From Streptomyces sp. NBC_01237 (GTDB lineage: Bacteria; Actinomycetota; Actinomycetes; Streptomycetales; Streptomycetaceae), in the NCBI RefSeq assembly GCF_035917275.1, contig NZ_CP108510.1:1-64000 (forward strand): a stretch of DNA of 64,000 bases. The letters run 5' to 3'. Positions within the stretch are counted from its first letter, which is position 1; every line of letters starts with the position of its first letter. The position numbers and the translations under genes are program-made. Below are positions 25,310-35,100 of the stretch, in pieces. The notes beneath the pieces were generated by a model. The model was not told the origin of the DNA. It did no database searches and saw only the letters and a program-made list of their open reading frames with translations.

Positions 25310-26553
25310 GCCGGGCCCGGACCGGTCGCCGCCTCTCGCTGCACGATCTGCCCCTGCGCGGCCGACTGACCCTGATGACCACGACGGTCTTCGCAGTCCT
25401 GGGCAGCGGGCTGCTCCTGCTGAACTGGCTGAGCGCCCGCCAACTCCTGAAAGACAACCGCCACCGCGTCGAACCCGAGAGCGTGCTCGCTCCCGCCCAG
25501 ACGGAGCCGATCCCCACCGCCACCCCGCAAGGCCCCTCGACCCCCGCCTCACTCACCAGTCCCGCACAGCGCTTCGAAGACTTCCAGCACACCGTCCTCA
25601 GCGATCTGCTGCTGCGCTCCCTGCTCCTGCTCGCCGTCTTCACCGCACTCGCCGGACTGCTCGCCTGGTGGGGCAGCAGCCGCTCACTGCACCGCCTCAG
25701 CCAGGTCACCGCGGCGGCCCGGCGCATCGGTACCGGCAGCACCCTGGACGAACGGCTCGGCCTGACCGGCCCGCGCGACGAGGTCCGCGAACTCGGCGAC
25801 ACCTTCGACACCATGCTCGACCGCCTGGACCGCAGCTTCACCGCCCAGCGCCGCTTCACCTCCCACGCCTCGCACGAACTGCGCACCCCGCTCACCCTCC
25901 AGCGCACCGCCCTGGAGATCCCACTCGCCCAAGGCCGGGTCCCGGCCGACCTGAGACCCGCCTTCCAACGGGCGCTGGACGCCAACGCCCGCAGCGAACG
26001 CCTGATCGCGGCACTGCTCACACTGGCACGCGGCGAGAGCACACAGCTGACGCCGCAACCGTTCGACCTGGAGGACGCCGCCAGGGACGCCTTGGCCGAC
26101 CTGGCCGACGAGGCCCGGACGGCAGGCATCCGGATCACCGCCGACCCAGAGCCCGCCCCGGTCGCGGGCGACCCCTCACTGCTCCGGCAGATCGCACTGA
26201 ACCTGCTGGCCAACGCTGTGCGGCATAATTACCGCGACGGCACGGCGACGGTGACCACCGGCACCCTCGGCGGCCTTGCCTTCATCGAAGTCGGCAACAC
26301 CGGCCCGGTATTGGCACAGGACGAAATCCCCGCCCTCTTCGAACCGTTCCAGCCCGGTCGGGAACACCGCAGCGACGGGACCGGGCTGGGACTGGCCGTG
26401 GTCCGGGCGATCACCCTGACCCACCACGGCGAGCTCACCGCCACCCCACGCCCCGGCGGCGGCCTCACTGTCCGAGTCGAACTGCCCACCACACACATGG
26501 AACAGGTCCCGCAGAGTCCGGCCTCTGAGAATCCAACGCTTCGGAACATCTGA
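25306..26553 (+). CDS. HAMP-containing sensor histidine kinase
   Basis: This 415-residue kinase starts at GTG 25306, overlapping the regulator stop by 4 nt. Two membrane helices (LTLMTTTVFAVLGSGLLLLN, about residues 17-36; LLLRSLLLLAVFTALAGLLA, about 103-122) bound a short proline-rich extracellular loop of about 65 residues. A HAMP linker follows. The H-box SHASHELRTPLTL lies near residue 187, the N-box NLLANAVRHN near 300 and the G-box GTGLGLAVV near 360. All catalytic elements are present. Together with the response regulator it should control the divergent export operon. Confidence 0.92.
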   Translation: MSRARTGRRLSLHDLPLRGRLTLMTTTVFAVLGSGLLLLNWLSARQLLKDNRHRVEPESVLAPAQTEPIPTATPQGPSTPASLTSPAQRFEDFQHTVLSDLLLRSLLLLAVFTALAGLLAWWGSSRSLHRLSQVTAAARRIGTGSTLDERLGLTGPRDEVRELGDTFDTMLDRLDRSFTAQRRFTSHASHELRTPLTLQRTALEIPLAQGRVPADLRPAFQRALDANARSERLIAALLTLARGESTQLTPQPFDLEDAARDALADLADEARTAGIRITADPEPAPVAGDPSLLRQIALNLLANAVRHNYRDGTATVTTGTLGGLAFIEVGNTGPVLAQDEIPALFEPFQPGREHRSDGTGLGLAVVRAITLTHHGELTATPRPGGGLTVRVELPTTHMEQVPQSPASENPTLRNI

Positions 26554-26690
26554 TCTCCGCCGGTACAAGGCGCGCGCTGTATCCCGAGTCGCTGACCAGA
26601 AAAGTCACTCTCAGTGTTCCGCATCGAGAGTATCCAGCGATATCGAGTCTTGCTCGCCACCAGCAGGCACCACATGGCCCCGTCGGCCGC

Positions 26691-27060
26691 TCATAGAGAC
26701 GGACGCCGGGTGGCCATCGGCTGCCGGAACGTCGCGCAGGTGAGAATGTCTGCTTTGCTGCACAGTAGGGCGTGTGCCATGAGCTGGTGGGCATGTTCGA
26801 GATCGATCACGCGTTGCTCGATCTCCCCGAGCTTGCTCCGGATCATCGCCTGCCTGCGCGGCCTCGGGCGGATAGCGTCGCCGTCCGCCCTGACGCTCGG
26901 GGCACGGGTGCAGCAACTCGTCCACTTCGGGCAACTGCTGGCTCTCGGCCGGGCATATCCCGCCCGACTGCACACCTGCGGCGCACTCCACGCCGGAGCC
27001 GCTCTCGCCAACCTCGTCGGGGTCGCTGAAAGCGCGCTGCTCACCTCGGGCCGCGCCGGC
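26691..27060 (-). pseudogene. Decayed MerR-family regulator (C-terminal part)
   Basis: The segment read from 26846 leftwards (SKLGEIEQRVIDLEHAHQLM, then ALLCSKADILTCATFR) matches the dimerisation helix and final Cys region of MerR regulators. Before it, a different frame reads LPEVDELLHPCPERQG, which fits the preceding MerR helix, so a frameshift near 26870-26900 is implied. The N-terminal winged helix was not found. It lies downstream of, and convergent with, the kinase gene. Confidence 0.45.
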
Positions 27061-27207
27061 CTACGCGCTCGGCATCGAAATCGTCGCTGAACTCCAGCCA
27101 GCAGACGAAGGCACGGCACGTTCAGAGTCTCAGCTTGTTCTTTATGGTCTGATCCGCCTTGAGAGTGCGTGACGCGACCCGATCAGATGGTGAGTAGGGT
27201 CGTGGCC

Positions 27208-27483
27208 ATGACCAAGGGGACGGGGCGGCGGCCCGAGGTGAACCTGGACAGCGGCGTCGAGGACGTGACGCTGTCCATCCTGGAGTGGCTTGGCGAGCAG
27301 GGCGTCCATGCCATGATCCGGGTCGATGCGGAGCGCATGCGTGACGGTCAGCCGGCGTGGACATTTGCTGCTTCTGGTGGGCCGCTGGACGGTGGGATGA
27401 GGGCCGACGGGGCCTCGGTCGCCGAGTGTATGGGCAGGGCACTGCTTCGATTGCGCGAGGCCGGGCTGGCTGTTCCCTTCTGA
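27208..27483 (+). CDS. Small hypothetical protein
   Basis: This 91-residue protein begins at ATG 27208 (MTKGTGRRPEVNLD). It has an N-terminal helix (VEDVTLSILEWLGEQGV), a central strand pair (AMIRVDAERM, PAWTFAASGGPL) and a final helix (SVAECMGRALLRLREAG). No cysteine pair, signal or membrane segment is present. It may be a complete alpha/beta mini-domain of unknown function. It ends directly beside the truncated transposase remnant. Confidence 0.5.
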   Translation: MTKGTGRRPEVNLDSGVEDVTLSILEWLGEQGVHAMIRVDAERMRDGQPAWTFAASGGPLDGGMRADGASVAECMGRALLRLREAGLAVPF

Positions 27484-27494
27484 GGCTGGGGTCC

Positions 27495-28600
27495 ACCTCT
27501 GAGCTGATCGCGTTCGATGATGCTTTCGGGGCGTCTGGTGGTTTTGCCGACGTCGTAGCGGGTGGCGGGGTGCCGGTTCTTCGAGCCGGGTGGCCTGCCG
27601 GGACCGGGCCGGTTGGGTTTGGGCGCACGGGTCGGACAAGGCAGGTTCGGGCGGAGGTTTCTGAACCCCCGGCGGACCCGGGCGGGGGTGAGTCGGTCGG
27701 GTTCGGCCGGCTTCTCCCAGGGGCGGCGGAGGTCTGCGGCCAGCGGCCGGGCGAGGCGGAGTTGGGTGTGGGCCGCGACGATAAGCCAAGTCCACCGGTC
27801 CGCCGCCTCGGGGGTGCGGAACTTCGGGCAGGTCCAGCCCAGCGTCTGCTTGATCATCCGGAAGGTGTGCTCCAAGTCGAATCTGCGCAGGAACGCCTGC
27901 CAGCGCAGGTCGACGCCTTCACCCTCCAGGCCGGTGGCTGACGTCCACAGCCAGACGGGGAGCGGATCGTTGCCGCCGGGCAGGCGGTCGACCTCCAGGC
28001 GAATCAACGTTCCCTCGATGAGGGGGAGTTCGCCGGTTTGGTCGATCCATGCCGAGCGCGTAGTCAGCCTCGGGTGAATGCGGTCCCAGGCCGTCGCGCG
28101 CGGTGCCGTAGCGGTCGGTGACCTGCACCGTCGCGGCGTCGGGTTCACCCCAGGTGTCGGGCTTGGCGAAGCGGAACTCCTTACCGTGCTTGGGCGGGCG
28201 TCCGCCCTGCGGCGGTGAGATCCACGGCACTGGGACCGGCTTGCGCATCACACGGTCCGTACGCATCCGTCCGAGGACCTCCACCGGCAGTCCTTCCAGG
28301 AGATAGGCCATGCGCGGAGCGTCGTAGCCGGCGTCGAAGACGATCAGGATGTCGCGGTCACCCGCCTGCCATCGGCCCATGGCGATGAGGTCCTCGACCA
28401 CTCGGCGGACCTGGGCAGCGGTGACCTCGGCGACATCGTCGGAGGGGCCCAGCCGCAGCGTGTCCAGGATCTGACACCACGAAGTCCGGCCCGACTCCAG
28501 CGCGGCGACGAACGAGTAGGGCCAGCCGGGCACGAACTGATCCGAGGAGGGTCCGCTGCGGCCGTAGACGTGGCAGAACAAGCGATCCGCACTGGTCGGC
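27495..28600 (-). pseudogene. Truncated, frameshifted DDE transposase
   Basis: On the minus strand the frame from 28600 reads TSADRLFCHVYGRSG, WPYSFVAALESGRTSW and DILIVFDAGYDAPRMAYLL, and then loses homology at about 28100. There it is taken up by another frame (AWDRIHPRLTTRSAWIDQTG ... HTFRMIKQTLGWTCPKFRT ... GPGRPPGSKNRHPATRYD). This is a large DDE transposase common in Streptomyces (IS701/NF041680-like by memory). The N-terminal part is missing: at about 28600-28612 the sequence changes abruptly to a protease fragment on the other strand. The C-terminal end lacks its usual stop. It is non-functional. Confidence 0.8.
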
Positions 28601-28605
28601 GCGTC

Positions 28606-29481
28606 AACTTCAGCTTCGACCACGCGAACGCGGTGCGCTGCTCGGCGTCCGGCGGGACGACGACCTGCGTCGAGGAAGGGGGGCGCGACCAGTACTCGAT
28701 CATGTCGGCCTCCGTGATCGGCCTCTCGGGGAGGGGGCCGTTCCTGTCCACGGCGCTGGGCGCGTTCGAGCGCACCCGGCTCGGCGTCACCAAGACATGC
28801 GAAGTCCCCGCGCTCAGCCTGGGCAGCGGCCAGCACGACGTCACCGCCACGTACGACCTGTGGGGGCGCGGCACCAAGGACGGCACCCGCGGCCTCAAGA
28901 TCGTCGACCCGACGACCGGCGATACGTCCTTCCTCGACTGGCGCAACAAGTCCGGCCGCGACGCCGACGCGTACTACGCCGAGTCGCTCGTGGCGGCAAC
29001 GGGCTTCGTCCCCGGCGTCACCGTGGACAAGGTGGAGGCACTGTCGGGCGGGAACAGCCAGAGCGTCCTGCAGGCGATCACCCAGGCCACCTCGCCGCGC
29101 AATCTCTCGCTCCAGGCCGCGGAGACCTACGCTGCCGGCGGCCTGTCCGTGCGCGTGGACGCGACCGGCGCCGTCACCGGCACCGCGCAGGTCACCGTCA
29201 CCTTGACCAACCCCTCGGGCACCAACACCACGCTGCCGGCCCAGCAGGGCACCGCCGCCGTCACCGGCACCCCGACCGCCGGCGCCACCCTCACCGCCGT
29301 CCCGACCAACTGGACCGCCGGCTCCTGCTACCGCTTCCAATGGCTCGACAACGGCACGGCGATCACCGCCGCGCGCGCCGCCGCCTTCACCGTGCCGGCC
29401 AGCCCCGCCGGACATGTCTACACCGTTCGGATCACCGGACAGCAGTCCGGCTACCAGCCGCTGACGGTCACCTCGCCCTGA
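28606..29481 (+). pseudogene. 3' remnant of a secreted metallopeptidase-like protein
   Basis: The frame starts in mid-domain with FDHANAVRCSASGG and then GGRDQYSIMSASVIGL. This resembles the segment after the zinc site in gametolysin-like (M11) peptidases, where H..G..H.N...C and YGD.YDIMG occur. Then come a beta domain (GLKIVDPTTGDTSFLDWRNK) and, near the end, a Thr/Ala-rich cell-surface module (TVTLTNPSGTNTTLPAQQG). The HExxH part, the signal peptide and the start are missing, cut at the transposase junction. The stop at 29481 is natural. Assignment to M11 is by pattern only. Confidence 0.55.
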
Positions 29482-29698
29482 CCCCACGCCGGCAGGCAAC
29501 AGCGGCTGTCAGCGGGCCACGCACCCAGCCGTGAACATCAGGCGGTGCCGGCGAAACCCCTGAACCGGGCCTTCGCGAGGCGAAGGCAGACCAAGGGCCT
29601 CGGCGAGGCATCTCGCCGGGGCCCTGCCCGTACTCGATAGACCACTCCCCCGACAGCATCCGTGAGCTTGACTCTGTCGGGGATCTTGAAGGTGCCGG
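29482..29698. other. Spacer between remnants
   Basis: No gene was recognised between the protease tail and the IS1182-type remnant. Confidence 0.4.
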
Positions 29699-31100
29699 TC
29701 AGGTTCCCAGGGTTCGCCAGGACTTCGGCCGGGGTATCTCGCGCTGGTCGAGGTAGTGCTGGAAGGCAGTCGGTCGGCGGGACGTCGGTGTTTCTTCGGC
29801 CGGTGGCAGTCCGCTGAGGCGCTCGATGTTGACGGCAATGGCCGTCAGAACGTGCTGGATGTGGGCCTTTCCCTGTCCTCGGTAGCGGCAGCGCCGCATT
29901 CCGTGGCCGTGGGCGAACTCGTTGACCGTGCCCTCCACTCCCGAGCGGACCGCATAGCGGGTCTTCCACTCGGGCGTCTGTTGCTCCGCGCGGACGCGAA
30001 GTTGCAGGTCATGGAGTTCTTTCGGGGGAAAGCCCACAGTTCGGGCGCTGTCCGCGGTGGAGGTGCACTGAGTGCGGGCCGGGCAGGGACGGCACTGACT
30101 CTTGGTGAACCTGGCCACGATCAGCGGGGCCGCAGTGGGCGAGGAAGTCGGATAGGGGCCGTGCCAGCCCGCGCTGACCTGCCCCTGAGGGCAGGTGACC
30201 TGCTGACGGTCGTAGTCGATGTGGAAGTCGTCCCGGGCAAAGCCCTCGCCTCGGCGGTGCTGGCGGGTGGGATTGCCCGGCAGTGGTCCGGTGACGGTGA
30301 CCTGGTGTTCTCGGGCGGCTTGTGCCAGGTGGGGCAGGGACGTGTAGCCGGCGTCGACCAGGTGCTCGGCGGGCAGCAGCCCACGGCACGCCAGACGAGT
30401 GTGGATGCCGGGCAGGACCTGACTGTCGTGGGTGGTGGCCGCGGTGGTGGCCACATCCGTGATCACATTCGGGCCGCCGGGAGCGCACCTCTCCGTCAGA
30501 TGAGCGGCAAACCCCTTCCAGCTGATGATGTGCCCGTGCCTCGCGTAGCGGGCCGAGGTGTCGTACGGCGAGACGACTGCCCGGGACGAGGGAGGCAGCC
30601 CGGGTCCGCCTTCCTTCTCGGCGGTGCGCCAGCGCAGTCGGCCTGCCTGGTCACGGTGGTAGGTTCTGCACCATGATCTGGCGCAGGGCCTGGACGCGGG
30701 GGCCGGACGTGGGGCCTGTTTCGCGCCGGTAGAGGTGTTCCAGGAGCCGGACAGCATCGTCCCCGGCGGTCAAGATCCTGGTCGTGGGCTTGGTGGGGTT
30801 CCTGCCCAGACGGACCGGCCGACCGTAGCGGCGGCCCCACTCCTCATCGACCAGTTCGTCCAGCAGGTGAGGGGACACACCGGCGACTTCTTCGAGTGCG
30901 GCGCGGACCGCCTCGGTGACCAGCTCCAGACGGGTCAGGTCACGCACCGCTGCCAGGACGTGGGTGGAGTCGGTGCGCTGCGTGGTGCGCTCGCGCACCA
31001 GGCCGGCCTCCTTGAGACGGGCCAGCACGAGGTCGAGGAGGCGGTCAGCGCGGTCGCCTTCGGCGAGACGGTCGCGGAAGTCGGCCAGCACGCTCACGAC
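29699..31100 (-). pseudogene. IS1182-family transposase, truncated and frameshifted
   Basis: Starting in the middle (VLADFRDRLAEGDRADRLLD, then QRTDSTHVLAAVRDLTRLEL), one minus-strand frame runs to RQIMVQN at about 30670. Homology then moves to a second frame ([11 protein letters not shown] ... [13 protein letters not shown] ... [20 protein letters not shown]) that ends at 29699. The DSTHV and YDTSAR blocks are typical of IS1182 transposases. The first ~100 residues are missing; at about 31095 the sequence joins an IS110-type fragment on the other strand. At least one frameshift makes it inactive. Confidence 0.85.
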
Positions 31101-31253
31101 CCTCGCACCCGCGACTACGTGGCACGACGCACCCTCGAAGGGCTCAAGACGAAGGACATCTTCCGATGCCTCAAGCGCTTCGTCGCACGAGAGGTCTACC
31201 GCCACCTCACCAGCGCATCCAGCACCGAACCATCAGCATCCAACCCGACTTGA
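31092..31253 (+). pseudogene. C-terminal fragment of an IS110-type transposase
   Basis: The short frame HDPRTRDYVARRTLEGLK followed by FRCLKRFVAREVYRHL and a stop at 31253 matches the last ~45 residues of IS110-family (Transposase_20) enzymes. Everything before is replaced by the IS1182 remnant. Confidence 0.7.
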
Positions 31254-31419
31254 CGATCTATAGGAGCTTCAGAGTCAAGCTCAACGAGAACGGGAGAACC
31301 CCACGCCAGCAGGCCTATAGCCCCGCAAGACCGCTCACACAGGCTCAACCCAACCGGGATACCCCAGCAAAAAACGAAACCAGCCCCTCAACTACACCCT
31401 CACGAAACGACACCGTTCC

Positions 31420-31530
31420 GGGCTCCAACTCGGCTGCTTCGCAGCCGAGTTGGAGCCCACCTCGTGGGCGAGGGCGGGTCCGCTCCGCTCCCCCGCCACA
31501 GCCCTTGCGGCTTCGCCTCCAGGGCCGCGA
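31420..31530. repeat. Internal telomere-like palindrome cluster
   Basis: A perfect 18-bp palindrome (31420-31437 with 31441-31458, starting GGGCTCCAACTCGG) has a 3-base loop TTC, GAA on the other strand. It is followed by an imperfect hairpin at about 31465-31500 and a third at about 31502-31527 (GCCCT...AGGGC with CTTCG loop). The style, stacked hairpins with GNA loops, matches the replicon end at 1-290. It lies outside genes, after the IS110 fragment. Confidence 0.65.
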
Positions 31531-31682
31531 TGCCGTTCGGCCGTCAGCCCGCCACCTTGTGGATACCGCATGACTACGGTGACACCGCAGCCAACGGCCA
31601 GCCGTCACCCCTACGACACCACGAGTTCAATCGCTGTAACCGGAGAAATCCTAGTCGATTCACTGGGCCAGGGCTCGGATCC

Positions 31683-32132
31683 TTAAATACTTCCATCATT
31701 GATAACGGATGGTTGAACACCCAGGATCAGATTGCCCATAGCCTCCGGCATACGACCGAAGGAGGCCACCCACGTCTCGATGAGATACAGTTCGCCACAC
31801 TCATCAATCCCAAGGAAGAAACGCCCCTCGTCGTGCACACCGACAGGGAAAATAGATTTCTTTATTTCCTCGCCCCATTCGAGAAACCTGTCCTCTTCCC
31901 CCAGACATAGCATGGGGTTAAATTCAAATGGTTCGCGCGCACGACTAATCCCCGGACCGGATATGTGCACAGCGAGCCCTCCAAACTCAGCCAGGAAGGC
32001 GCTGACTACCGGGTTCCTCTGGAGACCCTCAGACTCGAAGGCCGCCAGCCACGGTTCTGCGTTAATCTGCCTATCGGGCGTCCAGCCAGCCTCTCGTAGT
32101 ACGCGGTTTACTTCTTCGGAAAAGATTCCCAT
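31683..32132 (-). CDS. SUKH-3-type immunity protein
   Basis: This 149-residue protein starts VNRVLREAGWTPDRQI, then has LAAFESEGLQRNPVVSAFLAEFGGL, a mid strand pair, and ends YLIETWVASFGRMPEAMGNL. This is the layout of SUKH-3 immunity proteins, which protect against polymorphic toxins. It starts 5 nt downstream of the RHS toxin stop on the same strand, so it is the cognate immunity gene by position. The DNA is visibly richer in A and T than the RHS core, as expected for a toxin-immunity module exchanged by transfer. It should act in the cytoplasm by binding the toxin domain. Confidence 0.85.
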   Translation of the reverse strand: MGIFSEEVNRVLREAGWTPDRQINAEPWLAAFESEGLQRNPVVSAFLAEFGGLAVHISGPGISRAREPFEFNPMLCLGEEDRFLEWGEEIKKSIFPVGVHDEGRFFLGIDECGELYLIETWVASFGRMPEAMGNLILGVQPSVINDGSI

Positions 32133-32137
32133 CTAAA

Positions 32138-35100
32138 TCACCTCGCGGTCACGAAATTGAGATCGAAGGCGTCTTCCAACGCCACACAGCTATTACAAGG
32201 GCCTACAGGGTAGCCGTGCATCGCTTTATCTCGCGACCCACGTACGATCACTCCGGCCGCCGACGATCCTGTCGGGTTGTACCCATCTGTCAGCGCTCGT
32301 GAAACACACACGGCCAAGCCGCAGCTTCCGTGGCCGACTCCGCGCTCCATAACTGGGATATCGTCCAGAATATCCTGAACGATGGGGTGCAGCGTAGGAG
32401 GCGTTCCCCTTACGCTCGGACTTGAGTAAACCTGCCCACTTGGCAATTGAAGCGCCTCCGCAACAGCTGGACGCGCTTTGGAGGGCCGAACGGAAGATGT
32501 GATGTCTGCTTCGGCGCGAGCAGCATTAGTGACACCGCAATTGTGCACGAGGACCGGTGTGGCCCCCGCCAACACATAGTACGCGTGGACGTCCTCGATG
32601 CTGAGGTCGTGGGTTCGCTGACGCTGGGTGTAGTGCTTGACTTCGGATATCTGGACGTGCACGCCGGCGCTGGTGCGGAGCAGATGTCCGGCTTGGAGGT
32701 CTCCGGCCTGGATCCATTTTTTCAGGTCGGGTATCCAGAAGGGGTGTGTATCGGTTGCTACGATGCTTGATTGGCCGCCGTCTACGGATACGTAGATTTC
32801 AGTGAATGCCTTGTCATCTTCCGTGGTGATCGTCTGGGCAACTTTTTTCTTGACCGTTTCTCCGGTATCGACATCGGTGGTGGTTATAGTGTCGCCGACT
32901 TCGATGTCTTCGATGTCTTTTCGTGTGCCGTCTGCTAGGAGGACACCGGTTCCCGGCAAGAAGCTATGGCATACCTTTGCAATCTTGTGTGTTGCGGCAG
33001 CCAGGACGACATCGAATGTGATCTTGGCTGCTCCTTCTGTGGATCTCCCGTCAATGAAATCGTCAGCAATTTCACTGCCTCTGGCAATGATTGATTCTGC
33101 GAATCCTACTCCGGTTATTTCTTTCATTTTTCCGGTCACATACTCAGTGCATGTGCCGTCGAGAGTGACGCAGTTATATGCGTTTTTGACTTCGTCGCCT
33201 ACCGCACCAATCAGGCCGGTGCCAAACTCTCTACCTTGTTCCACGAGAGCGTCGGTAAAGGAGGAAAGCCACCCCCCGACACCTCCTCCGCCACCGCCAT
33301 TACCGCCGCCGCCGTTACCACCTCCGCCGCCGTTACCACCTCCACCGCCATTACCGCCTCCGCCACCACCTCCGCCACCGCCGCCGCCACCGCTGCCGGA
33401 AGTACCGCCGGTGTTCGGTGCCGGGTTGGTGTTGATCGGGAAGGCCGGGTCCGGCTTGCCGCTGTTGTTGCCCGGCTGGCAGTGGCCGTTGCCCGGGTCG
33501 AGGCAGGTGCCGGTGGGGTCCGAGTTGGTGGCAGGGCTCTGGCCGGCGTAGCTGTATCCGTTGAGTGTCTGGTGTTTGCCGAGTTCGAGGATGGGGTCGA
33601 CGCTGATGAACTGGCCGATTCCCGGGTCGTATTCGCGGGCGCCGATGTGGGTGAGGCCGGTGGTGGCGTCAGTGGGCTTGCCGAGGAATGCTTTGTCGTC
33701 GGGCCAGGTGGTGGGGTTGGTGCCGCGGGGGGCGCCGAAGGGGGTGGTGTAGCGCTTGGTGACGGCCTGGGTGGTGGCGTCGGTGGCGATGCTGCTGGTG
33801 CCGTGGTGGTCTGCGGCGAGGAAGCTGATCTTGCTGCCCGGGGTGCCGAGCGTGGATGTGCGGACTGCGATGTTCTGGCCTGCCGCGCTGTAGTAGCGGG
33901 TGCCGGTGACCGTCTTTGTTGTGCCCTTGGTGGTCAGGCGTACCTCGGTGGCGCCGAGGTAGAGGACGGTGTCGCCGTCTCCCGTGGCGCGGCGGATGAG
34001 GAGTTCGCCGTCGGCGTCGTAGAGGTAGCTCGTGCCGAGGGCGGGCTTGGTGCCGACTGCGGGTTCGGTGGTGGAGGTCAGTTCGCCTTCGGTGTTCCAG
34101 GTGAGGGTCTGGGTGGCCTGGGTGCCGGGGCGGTTGGTGGTGTTGCCCGCGCCGTCGTATCCGTACGTCGCCGTCTTGGCTCCGGTGGTCTTGACGAGTG
34201 GGTGGGGCTGTCCGGTGGGTGTCTTGTATCCGTAGGTGGTGGTGGCGTCGCCCGCGGCGGCGTGGGCGGTTTCGGTGGCCCGTTGGCCGGCGTCGTTGTA
34301 GGTGTAGCTGGTCCAGTAGGGGGCGGCGCCGTCGAGGTTGGCGGTGGTGCGGCCGGTGGTGGCGCAGTCTGCGGTCTTGGGGGTCCAGGCTTCGGTGAGG
34401 CGGCGGTTGCCGTCGTAGGTGAAGCACTGGTTGTCGGCCTTGGTGGTGCCGCCGAGAGTGGTGGGGTCGAGGATGGACAGGACGTTGCCCGCGTCGTCCT
34501 GGGTGAAGTTCAGGTCCTGCAGCATGTACGAGTGGGTCTGGTCGGTGACGTGGCTGCGGGTGAGGCGGCCGGTGCCCGGCTCGTACTTGTTGGTGATGTA
34601 GGTGTTCTTGGCGCCTGCTCCGAGTGTGAGCTGTTCGGCCTGGCCGAGCGCGGAGTAGCTGACGCCGAGGAGGTAGGTGTTGGTCCCGGACAGCCCTGTG
34701 GTGAGGCCGAGGGAGTTGTATTTCGGTTCGACGATCTCTTTGGGGAGGCCCGCGACGCCGGGTTCCTTGGTGTTGTTGAGGGTGCCGTCAAGAAGGTAGT
34801 CGGTGCCGAAGGTGGTGGTGGCTGCCACTGCACCGGAGGTGACCAGCGGGTCGTCGGCGGGCAGCACGACATCGGTGCTGGTGGCCCGGCCGAGGGTGTC
34901 GTAGGCGGTGACCTGCTTCGTGTATGCCTTGCCGGTGGTGCCGCCGACGTAGCGGGTGGAAGCGTCCGGCTTGCCCTTGCGGAGTGTGTCGTAGCTCCAG
35001 TGGGCGAGCTGATTGGGGGGCGTCTCTTCGGTCTGCCACAGGTCGGTCTTGCGGCCGAGTTCGTCGTACTTGTAGAGCAGTTTCGCCTTGCGCGAGTCCT

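Noticed and set aside
31465..31530. Ordinary terminator reading of the internal hairpins
   Set aside because: Three adjacent hairpins are not preceded by an intact gene, so a simple terminator is less likely, though not excluded. I kept the telomere-like reading as a hypothesis.
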